Shown here: piece by piece, positions 27,284 through 33,941 of the stretch
Numbering within the stretch: the first letter of the stretch is position 1
How the letters are laid out: each line of letters begins with the position of its first letter
Assembly (NCBI RefSeq): GCF_029910235.1
Contig: NZ_CP112874.1
Location: 4,578,501-4,642,500 of the forward strand
DNA length: 64,000 nt
Direction of reading: 5' to 3'
From: Pseudanabaena galeata CCNP1313
Lineage (GTDB): Bacteria; Cyanobacteriota; Cyanobacteriia; Pseudanabaenales; Pseudanabaenaceae
Translations under genes and position numbers: made by a program
The notes under the pieces: model-generated
The model's database searches: none
What the model was told of the DNA's origin: nothing
What the model saw: the letters and a program-made list of their open reading frames with translations, nothing else

Positions 27284-27399
27284 TATAGCAATGTAAGTTT
27301 TGCTTAGGACATAAAACCCAAAAGATGAGTGGCGGAGCTTTGCGCCGCCACTCATCTTTTGGGTGTTGATTTGTCCTATCTATCTCTTGCGTTGCTATA
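27284..27399. mobile_element. TATAGC-end MITE, family 3
   Basis: Starts TATAGCAATGTAAGTTTTGC and ends ...CTTGCGTTGCTATA; central stem AAAGATGAGTGGCGG / CCGCCACTCATCTTT. Directly joined to a second element at its right end. Copies at 17592 and 28773 share the stem. Confidence 0.8.
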
Positions 27400-27512
27400 G
27401 CTGTCGCCATTCTTGTTAGAACATAAAACCCAGATAGTGTGAGGCGGCGCGAAGCGCCGCCTCACACTATCTGGGTTTTGATTTGTCCTGATACAGGTGG
27501 CTATAGCTATAT
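27396..27512. mobile_element. TATAGC-end MITE, family 3 variant
   Basis: TATAGCTGTCGCCATTCTTG at the left, ...ACAGGTGGCTATAGCTATA at the right, central stem AGTGTGAGGCGGCGC / GCGCCGCCTCACACT. Closest relative is 47993-48108. A further hairpin CAAATGA...TCATTTG (27519-27547) follows. 27129-27616 holds no gene. Confidence 0.75.
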
Positions 27513-27565
27513 AGCGATTTTCAAATGAATGTATACTCATTTGAAAACAAAAAATCAATCTTAGT

Positions 27566-27618
27566 AAAGGTTTAGAGATTTCATTTTGCCGTAGTCAAAA
27601 TGAAATCTCTAAACCTTT
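27566..27618 (-). terminator. Very long hairpin at the ldpA stop codon
   Basis: AAAGGTTTAGAGATTTCATTTTG (27566-27588) and its perfect complement (27596-27618), 23-bp arms around a 7-nt loop. The ldpA stop codon lies in the arm. Likely terminator or RNA-end protection for ldpA. Confidence 0.75.
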
Positions 27619-28615
27619 AGCTTTGTTTAATTTGTGAAACTAATTGTCGGGCGATCGCTACAGCTTGCCAGAGCAAACAAGGACGATCTTCAAGGCGATC
27701 GGGGATGTCTTCTCCTAGACTTTCTAGAAAATCAATCACGATTTTACGAGCATAGCTGCCATAGGCTACCCCAGCCACAGGGATGTTTGCTTGGCGCAAT
27801 TTGGGGACAGTACTCGCATTTGTGCCACCAGCCAGTTGCACAAAGCCAAGGGGTAGTTTGAAGTCCAGAACCTTCTGCCCAAGTTGCAGCGCCGCACGGG
27901 TTGCACCATCACCAATATCGCCGCTCATCGGTCTGCCATCGGTTTGCCAGATCAGCGATCGCGGTTGGGGATTCATCCCATCGAGCAACGACATCAGATA
28001 ATTCTGTAAATCTTCACAATCTGGGAAGCTTACAGCTACCAACTTGAGCTTAGGGATAATCGGACTCAAGCGCTGCCAAAATGCGGCAAATTCTTTAGTG
28101 CGATTGGGCTGAGTATGAATTTCGATCGCATTAACTGACTGGTTAAGTACTTCATCAAAAATATCTTCAGGGACATAGACCTGTTCGCGGGTATGAATAA
28201 TCTGCACTGGACATAGGGGCAAGCAACGACCGCACCCATAACAAAGACTTGGCATGATCCCATTGAAATCATTACTAAACTTGATTGCAGTGGTGGGGCA
28301 TACTTTTTCGCAAGGTCGGCTGCAATCGCTTGGACAAAGCTCAGGATCAAAAAAAGCTTTCCGAAAATGGGGATCTTCGCCATCATTAAAGCTGACCATC
28401 ACTAAAGGGGCGATCGCCTTTGGGTCTAACTCTAATGCGGCGGCGATGCCTTCCCTTGCAGCAGCGATCGTGGCAGGATCGGGAGCCATATCAATGCAAT
28501 CAGCGCCAGCCAATGTATAAATTAGCGCCAGATGACGAATTGAGGGTAAATGTTGATAACTTGCACCACAAATGAGCTTAAACCACTGGTGCGATCGGAG
28601 GGCTTCAAGTTCCAT
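27617..28615 (-). CDS. ldpA: Circadian clock input protein LdpA (iron-sulfur protein)
   Basis: A 332-residue protein with two clusters of cysteines, C-P-S-D-C-S-R-P-C-E-K-V-C-P and C-Y-G-C-G-R-C-L-P-L-C-P (about residues 92-140), which would hold two 4Fe-4S clusters, followed by an LdpA-type C-terminal domain. In Synechococcus elongatus LdpA senses the redox state and passes light information to the KaiABC clock. The identification rests on the N-terminal S-I-R-H-L-A-L-I-Y-T-L-A-G-A-D-C-I-D region and on the cysteine pattern. The gene is housekeeping and is enclosed by MITEs and defence remnants. Confidence 0.88.
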   Translation of the reverse strand: MELEALRSHQWFKLICGASYQHLPSIRHLALIYTLAGADCIDMAPDPATIAAAREGIAAALELDPKAIAPLVMVSFNDGEDPHFRKAFFDPELCPSDCSRPCEKVCPTTAIKFSNDFNGIMPSLCYGCGRCLPLCPVQIIHTREQVYVPEDIFDEVLNQSVNAIEIHTQPNRTKEFAAFWQRLSPIIPKLKLVAVSFPDCEDLQNYLMSLLDGMNPQPRSLIWQTDGRPMSGDIGDGATRAALQLGQKVLDFKLPLGFVQLAGGTNASTVPKLRQANIPVAGVAYGSYARKIVIDFLESLGEDIPDRLEDRPCLLWQAVAIARQLVSQIKQS

Positions 28616-28772
28616 AGTTTCAGTACTATTTACTCAAGGTCATTAGCACGCTGAAAAACCTCATACTCGTAGTTGGGATATTTTCGATTGTAACCGCGAT
28701 CGGGCTTTGCTTTTCACAACCTAGAAGATGAAGGCGGCGCTTTGCAGCGCTTTCATCTTCTGGGTTGCGTTT

Positions 28773-28888
28773 TATAGCAATGTAAGTTTTGCTTAGGAGA
28801 TAAAACCCAAAAGATGAGTGGCGGCGCAAAGCGCCGCCACTCATCTTTTGGGTTTTGATTTGTCCTTTCTATCTCTTGCGTTGCTATA
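28773..28888. mobile_element. TATAGC-end MITE, family 3
   Basis: TATAGCAATGTAAGTTTTGC ... CTTGCGTTGCTATA with central stem GATGAGTGGCGGCGC / GCGCCGCCACTCATC. Nearly the same as 27284-27399. Another GC-rich hairpin (AGAAGATGAAGGCGGC...) lies just before it at 28725-28762. Confidence 0.82.
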
Positions 28889-28945
28889 TATGCACAACTA
28901 TGATCGATTTTTGCGATAATAATGTATAAAGCGTGAGTTGAGATT

Positions 28946-29254
28946 ATGGCTATTTTTGCTGCTGTTCAAACCCCCGAAAAAGTCAAAGATACTGTCAAAG
29001 AAATAGTACGCAAGCCTTACCCGAAATATAAGGTAATTGTGTTAAATGATGATTTCAATACCTTTGAGCATGTCTCTGAATGCCTGATGAAGTATATTCC
29101 AAATATGACTGAGGAGATGGCTTGGGAGTTAACCAATCAAGTACATTTTGAAGGCTTAGCGATCGTTTGGGTGGGACCAATGGAGCAAGCTGAGCTTTAT
29201 CACGCCCAGCTCAAACAGGCGGGCTTAACGATGGCTCCTCTGGAAGCAGAGTAA
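28946..29254 (+). CDS. clpS: ATP-dependent Clp protease adaptor ClpS
   Basis: A 102-residue adaptor that hands N-degron substrates to the ClpC/ClpA chaperone. Signature: Y-K-V-I-V-L-N-D-D-F-N-T-F-E-H-V (residues about 28-43), then M-T-E-E-M-A-W-E-L-T-N-Q-V-H-F-E-G. The N-D-D and the following H-V-H-like pocket residues are conserved. Start ATG 28946. Monocistronic, followed by a family 2 MITE. Confidence 0.95.
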   Translation: MAIFAAVQTPEKVKDTVKEIVRKPYPKYKVIVLNDDFNTFEHVSECLMKYIPNMTEEMAWELTNQVHFEGLAIVWVGPMEQAELYHAQLKQAGLTMAPLEAE

Positions 29255-29337
29255 AGGCAATTATTTCTATTTGCTGAAGGATGCATCCTGAATGGAGATT
29301 GGCATTTTTTTATTCTCCAAATATTGATTCTAAAATA

Positions 29338-29448
29338 ACGTGAGTTCGATATAGCTATTTGCGTCGTGCTTCGCACGACGCAAATGGCGAAAAATGGGAA
29401 GAATCGCTTAGCGATTCTTCCCATTTTTCGCTTTCGTCGAACTGACGT
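29338..29448. mobile_element. MITE-like element, family 2 (copy B, 111 bp, inverted)
   Basis: Reverse complement of the copy at 27162-27272 with few changes. Perfect 7-bp target duplication TAAAATA at 29331-29337 and 29449-29455. Changes in one stem are compensated: GCAAAAAATGGG/CCCATTTTTTGC becomes GCGAAAAATGGG/CCCATTTTTCGC. Confidence 0.92.
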
Positions 29449-29501
29449 TAAAATATATTTGATGAGGCGATCGCCTAATAAATTGAAATATCCCTACCAC
29501 C

Positions 29502-29742
29502 CTAGGGGGTATTTCCCTGAGTGTTAGGCAATGTTGTATTCATAGGGGATTGGTTCTGTTGCGCCACTCTAATTAGGAATCTTAGGGCTTCGTTAACTGC
29601 ATCGGCGTTTGGAAATATTGCGGCAACATCAGGTTCTAGACGCACAGTTGAGCCACCAAAGCTTTTACGTCCTGAGCCTAGTTTTCTGACACGCAGACTT
29701 TTGAGGTCATATTCGGGTCTAAGGTCGTCTTCTAGTTCTAAG

Positions 29743-29756
<14 letters not shown>
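29502..29756 (-). CDS. brnA: BrnA-like antitoxin
   Basis: An 84-residue protein from ATG 29756, overlapping the 3' end of the BrnT remnant by 14 bp. It has a charged N-terminus (E-L-E-D-D-L-R-P-E-Y-D-L) and a C-terminal half V-R-L-E-P-D-V-A-A-I-F-P-N-A-D-A-V-N-E-A-L-R-F-L-I, a ribbon-helix-helix-like pattern used for DNA binding and dimerisation. In BrnTA modules the toxin is encoded first, as here. With the toxin destroyed, it may persist as a free regulator. Confidence 0.75.
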
Positions 29757-30116
<360 letters not shown>

Positions 30117-30223
30117 TTAACAAGTATTGAAAGCGATCGCCTATTCTCTGATCTGCAATGCGATCGCCTAATAAATTGCCAATGTGATTAGTGATCGCTA
30201 CCAATCAATATTTTGGATGTTGC

Positions 30224-31993
30224 TTAAAGTTGCTTATGCCTTAAAAGTCCTAATACAAGAAGAATATGAATTAGCCTTTCTACAACAACTTGGGAACATT
30301 TATGTTGCATGGAAATGCCATGACAAACATCATTACGGATATTCCAGCCTCGTTGATCGGTTAAAACTACTCGAAAATAAAGAGAAGCATCTTCACCTAA
30401 TGCCTGTTTTACCTGTTCACTTCGGAGAAGATCATCAAGTGTTATCAAGTGAAAACCACCACCTCGTCCACGCTTTAAAACTGTCCCGCCAGAAATTTCC
30501 ACCAGTTTTCTCACAGTTGCCTCAATCTGTGGAATGAGTAGATGAGTAGCCACTACATAATCTTGTTCAAGATATTTTTGAATTCCTTTAAGTAAAAAAT
30601 CTCTTTGGTTGTCTACAAAAACTGGAGACTTAAATAAGTAGCTAACTAAATTATCAGAATCAAGACCAAATTGGTTTATTACTCTGGATATAGTTGCATT
30701 TAAAAATATCGCAGATATATCCATTCTTTGAGACATTTGACTCACAATATTTCCATCCAAGTCCTCTTCTAAAGAACCTACAGTCGCAATTATCCTTCCT
30801 TGTTCGTCAGTTATTTCCTTTGTAAAGAGAAAGCTAATAGGAGCCTTCTCCGCAAGCTCCTGTAACTGTTTCTTAATCTCACAACGTTGTGGAATATGCT
30901 TTATTGCAATGCGAGTAAGAGACTTTTCAAGATCACCGTCTAACATTTGCTCAATATAACTTTCGATTTCATTATGAGAAATCTCCATTTCATAGGATAT
31001 TAATTTCATATCATCGTATACCCTAGGACTGATATCTTGGATGATTCTTAAAATACGCTTTGCATCATTGACAAGCTCATATTCTGTATAGACATGATGC
31101 ATGTGTTCTAGCCAACCAGAAGCGATCAGAGGCTCTGCTTTACTAGCAGCACTTTCAAAAGAATACCCCAGTGTTCTTATGACACGAGAACATTCTTCTT
31201 TAAGTTTTTTTGAGCGATAATAGCGAGCTAGTCTTTCAGCAGCTTTTTCGCATATCCAAGGTTCTTCTCCATCTTTGAGTCTATTTAGTCTATCTTCGAG
31301 ACACTCTATCACTCCCTTCTCTTCGTCTGTGGAAAGAAAAACTTTTTTGTTATCAATGAGTAAATCGAAACTGAAACCCCAGAGATTTGGTTTAGAATCT
31401 TCAGCGATAAAACGCTCGTAATCTAAAATTATTTCTTTTGCACTTGTAATTAGTTCTTGTTTTTTAAAGGAAGTTGCAATGAATAAAGCCCGTTCAAGCT
31501 TCTGGATAATGTCAACCTCATTATCATGATTTCTTTCTTTAGCTACTTTAAGTAGTGCCTGACAATATGTAGTTGCTACTGAATGATAATGATGAGGCTT
31601 TTCACCAGTTACTTTTTGAGTAAAATCATACACTAACCCTGCGTAACGTGCTTGCATGAGCGAATTACTTGTTGATTGAAATCTCTGAGTCCAATAGGAA
31701 ATAACCTTTGCATTAACTCGTTGAATACTAGGACTTTCCATCATTCTTCCATCTTTTTCTGGAGCGGTCATCATTGGTCCAAAATATGTTCCCCAACCAC
31801 TGTTGTGATTAGCAGCATTCTCGTAAAAAGAGAATGCCATTATTTCGTATATCCATTCCTGACAAGGTTCTATTTCTTCGTTGTTGTTATCTCTCAGCAG
31901 TCCTAATTCCAGCTTAATATCATATTCAGAAACATCTATTAATGTTTCAAGGGCAATAAGTTTTTCATCTAAGGCATCTTTTGAGGGATTCAT
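30224..31993 (-). CDS. Large helical protein with a C-terminal HEPN-type RX4H motif (DUF4209-like)
   Basis: A 589-residue, mostly helical cytosolic protein. The C-terminal region holds R553-N-D-V-C-H558, an RX4H arrangement in an amphipathic context (G-W-N-I-R-N-D-V-C-H-G), as in HEPN ribonucleases and DUF4209 proteins. Upstream are features of that domain (A-T-H-L-L-I-P-Q-I-E-A-T-V-R-K-L). The N-terminal 400 residues look like TPR-like or armadillo-like helices; I do not recognise them. It lies in a defence-rich stretch between a broken TA module and a small antitoxin-like gene, so a phage-defence role is plausible but inferred. It has no obvious partner gene. Confidence 0.72.
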   Translation of the reverse strand: MNPSKDALDEKLIALETLIDVSEYDIKLELGLLRDNNNEEIEPCQEWIYEIMAFSFYENAANHNSGWGTYFGPMMTAPEKDGRMMESPSIQRVNAKVISYWTQRFQSTSNSLMQARYAGLVYDFTQKVTGEKPHHYHSVATTYCQALLKVAKERNHDNEVDIIQKLERALFIATSFKKQELITSAKEIILDYERFIAEDSKPNLWGFSFDLLIDNKKVFLSTDEEKGVIECLEDRLNRLKDGEEPWICEKAAERLARYYRSKKLKEECSRVIRTLGYSFESAASKAEPLIASGWLEHMHHVYTEYELVNDAKRILRIIQDISPRVYDDMKLISYEMEISHNEIESYIEQMLDGDLEKSLTRIAIKHIPQRCEIKKQLQELAEKAPISFLFTKEITDEQGRIIATVGSLEEDLDGNIVSQMSQRMDISAIFLNATISRVINQFGLDSDNLVSYLFKSPVFVDNQRDFLLKGIQKYLEQDYVVATHLLIPQIEATVRKLVEISGGTVLKRGRGGGFHLITLDDLLRSEQVKQALGEDASLYFRVVLTDQRGWNIRNDVCHGISMQHKCSQVVVERLIHILLVLGLLRHKQL

Positions 31994-32119
31994 AGGTCTA
32001 CTTTATGAGTGATAGATTTTTTAATGGATGATTCATCGTTTTGAGAAATTACTTTGCTCCCTGCCAGCAGTCGGGTTGAGATTTACAAAATAGATTTGCG
32101 ATCGCAATATAGACATGTT

Positions 32120-32332
32120 TCAAAGACCATCAAAATCTGTAACAGCAGACTCTTGCTGAATCTGAGAAAGCTCAGCTTGAATTTGCGGATCTTGTGCCAT
32201 TGCCACTAGTTCATTTCTAATCCGAATTTGATGCGCTATACGCTCCAAAAGCCACAATTGCTCAGTTAGATTGAGAGCATCTATAGATTTAGCAATTACT
32301 TTAAGATTACTTGACTTTTCCTTAATCAGCAT
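32120..32332 (-). CDS. Small antitoxin-like protein
   Basis: About 70 residues from ATG 32332 (M-L-I-K-E-K-S-S-N-L-K-V-I-A-K-S-I-D-A-L); a GTG at 32341 is also possible. The sequence S-I-D-A-L-N-L-T-E-Q-L-W-L-L-E-R-I-A-H-Q-I is a type I recall from small cyanobacterial proteins next to PIN-domain or other toxins. No toxin follows here: 31994-32119 is non-coding, then comes the HEPN gene. The upstream antitoxin remnant overlaps it. Function uncertain. Confidence 0.55.
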   Translation of the reverse strand: MLIKEKSSNLKVIAKSIDALNLTEQLWLLERIAHQIRIRNELVAMAQDPQIQAELSQIQQESAVTDFDGL

Positions 32333-32538
32333 ATTTTTCACTTAGCTCCGTCCGATTCTCCCACACACCAATCAACCCAGAATTCAGCAATTGCCGCGCA
32401 GTAAAAGTTTTTTTTAGGCTCAGGCAAAGGAGAAAGCGAAACTACCACATCAACCTATTGCCCTTGAAAAACAGGCAGATCGCTTAGATGAATTTCACCA
32501 TCTTTTTCTATAGTTTGATTTAAACGAATTGCTTGCAT
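32322..32538 (-). pseudogene. Broken antitoxin gene (stop and frameshift)
   Basis: From ATG 32538: M-Q-A-I-R-L-N-Q-T-I-E-K-D-G-E-I-H-L-S-D-L-P-V-F-Q-G-Q, then an in-frame TAG and, after a shift at an A-run, F-T-A-R-Q-L-L-N-S-G-L-I-G-V-W-E-N-R-T. The two pieces match the beginning and end of a short cyanobacterial antitoxin type that I know only by pattern. It ends overlapping the small antitoxin-like gene at 32332. A family 4 MITE lies 22 bp upstream of its start. Confidence 0.7.
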
Positions 32539-32560
32539 CGTTTTATATTTGCTGCTTGTG

Positions 32561-32652
32561 TATAGCAATCCTAAATAGGTTGTGAGAGTGCGCCCCGAAG
32601 GGGCGCACTCTCACAAACCTCAAAATCTTACAACTCATTTAGGAGCGCTATA
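32561..32652. mobile_element. TATAGC-end MITE, family 4 (92 bp)
   Basis: Same ends and stem as 29909-29999 (stem GAGAGTGCGCCCC / GGGGCGCACTCTC). The stem differs from the other copy by compensated bases (T-A to A-T type changes). Confidence 0.88.
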
Positions 32653-32700
32653 TACATTCTAAACTAAATCTAACAAACTAGCTCCAGCAAAGTAATTTAG

Positions 32701-32745
32701 CCGATCGCCTTGCTAATTTGTAATGATAGACTTAGGTGATCGCTA
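32701..32745. repeat. HIP1-bounded repeat ahead of the VapBC module (copy 1 of 3)
   Basis: CCGATCGCCTTGCTAATTTG, then TAATGATAGACTTAGGTGATCGC. Copies at 33454-33499 and 33891-33936. It precedes two of the toxin-antitoxin modules and lies in the truncated toxin. Confidence 0.75.
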
Positions 32746-32796
32746 CCTATGCACAAAATTATTGAGGTATGCTTAAACAACAAAGAGGCTTAAGTT

Positions 32797-33024
32797 ATGA
32801 CAATCAAAGAACAACTGATCCGCGAAATCGAGCAAACACCTGAAGCGTCACTAATCCAATTTATGCAGGTTTGGCGATCAACTAAGCAAACATATAGAGT
32901 TAATCAATCACCCACCAAACTCTCCGAATTTTTTCGGCAATCTCCCCTTGTGGAACTTACTGCCAATGGAGAGTTAGACCTCAGCCGCGATAAAAGTCTA
33001 TCGCCTGATCGATTTATTCTATGA
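32797..33024 (+). CDS. vapB: VapB-like antitoxin
   Basis: A 75-residue protein whose stop overlaps the ATG of the PIN-domain gene by four bases (ATGA at 33021). N-terminus M-T-I-K-E-Q-L-I-R-E-I-E-Q-T-P-E is helical, and the tail L-D-L-S-R-D is charged. No DNA-binding fold recognised; the call rests on size and on the coupling with VapC. Confidence 0.78.
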   Translation: MTIKEQLIREIEQTPEASLIQFMQVWRSTKQTYRVNQSPTKLSEFFRQSPLVELTANGELDLSRDKSLSPDRFIL

Positions 33025-33443
33025 CTTATCTCCTTGATACCTGCCTAATCTCCGAATTAGTCGCCAAGAAACCAAATCAACAGGTTTTAGACTGGCTAGA
33101 TACCCAATCCCCTGAAACACTCTATTTAAGCGTGATTACGATGGGTGAAATTGCCAAGGGCATTAGTAAACTCACACCATCTCGCCGCAAAGAAGATCTA
33201 GATATTTGGCTAAAGCAAACTCTTCCCTATCGTTTTACGGGAAGGATTATAGACATCGACCTTCCAACCATGTTGTTATGGGGTGAATTAGTTGGAAAAC
33301 TTGAAAAACAAGGGCGACCACTGCCGATGATGGACTCTCTCATTGCCGCGATCGCGCTCCAGAACTCTTTAACTCTAGTTACTCGTAATGAAAAAGATTT
33401 TGCAGGGATAGAAGTAACCATTGTGAATCCTTGGACTATTTAA
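33021..33443 (+). CDS. vapC: PIN-domain toxin VapC
   Basis: A 140-residue PIN ribonuclease with D6 in Y-L-L-D-T-C-L-I-S-E, E in V-I-T-M-G-E-I-A-K-G, D in M-M-D-S-L-I-A-A-I-A and D in T-R-N-E-K-D-F-A-G; all four acidic positions are present, so it should be active. It ends I-V-N-P-W. Translationally coupled to VapB. Cleaves RNA when the antitoxin is lost. Confidence 0.9.
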   Translation: MTYLLDTCLISELVAKKPNQQVLDWLDTQSPETLYLSVITMGEIAKGISKLTPSRRKEDLDIWLKQTLPYRFTGRIIDIDLPTMLLWGELVGKLEKQGRPLPMMDSLIAAIALQNSLTLVTRNEKDFAGIEVTIVNPWTI

Positions 33444-33453
33444 AGCAACCTAT

Positions 33454-33499
33454 AGCGATCGCCTTGCTAATTTGTAATGATAGACTTAGGCGATCGCCT
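33454..33499. repeat. HIP1-bounded repeat (copy 2 of 3)
   Basis: AGCGATCGCCTTGCTAATTTG, continuing as in copy 1 through ATGATAGACTTAGGCGATCGC. The flanking sequence beyond it (GAGGTTTGCTAAAC) also resembles that after copy 1 (GAGGTATGCTTAAAC), so the promoter regions of the two TA modules look duplicated. Confidence 0.75.
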
Positions 33500-33546
33500 T
33501 AGATACTGAGGTTTGCTAAACTAGAAACAACCTAAGTAAAGACACA

Positions 33547-33795
33547 ATGACCACCTTAGAAATTGCGATCGCCAAAATAAAAAGCTTACCTGCCGAACAG
33601 CACAACGAAGTGATTAGATTTATTGAGTACTTAGAATTCAAAGTTAGTAAACCTATTGATAGCCAAGAAAAGATAAAACCAGAAGAGAAGGATATTTCTT
33701 TTGCTGAAGCTGCCAAAGACTTTATCGGTTGTTTAGATAGCAATCTAGAAGACTTATCCTATAACCCCAAATACATGGAAGGATTTGGCAAATAA
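33547..33795 (+). CDS. DUF2281-like antitoxin
   Basis: An 82-residue protein, M-T-T-L-E-I-A-I-A-K-I-K-S-L-P-A-E-Q-H-N-E-V-I-R-F-I-E-Y-L-E, a pattern typical of DUF2281 antitoxins that pair with PIN toxins. Its stop overlaps the ATG of the next frame by one base (TAATG). The partner is only a stub, so the antitoxin now lacks its toxin. Confidence 0.78.
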   Translation: MTTLEIAIAKIKSLPAEQHNEVIRFIEYLEFKVSKPIDSQEKIKPEEKDISFAEAAKDFIGCLDSNLEDLSYNPKYMEGFGK

Positions 33796-33914
33796 TGCAA
33801 AAAAACGTCATTCTCGATACAGGGGTTTTAGTAGCATTCCTGATGCCTAGCGATAAACATCATCATTGGGCTGTCTCGTCATTGCAATTGAGCGATCGCC
33901 TAGCCAAATCGTGA
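33795..33914 (+). pseudogene. Truncated VapC (first third of a PIN domain)
   Basis: M-Q-K-N-V-I-L-D-T-G-V-L-V-A-F-L-M-P-S-D carries the first PIN aspartate, then the frame ends after 39 codons. The loss begins at about the HIP1-bounded repeat at 33891, so the deletion or insertion probably happened there. Confidence 0.82.
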
Positions 33915-33936
33915 TGATAGGCATAGGCGATCACTT
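33891..33936. repeat. HIP1-bounded repeat (copy 3 of 3, divergent)
   Basis: AGCGATCGCCTAGCCAAATCG, then TGATGATAGGCATAGGCGATCAC. It replaces the rest of the VapC gene and ends 6 bp before the nrdJ stop codon at 33942. Confidence 0.7.
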
Positions 33937-33941
33937 AGAAA

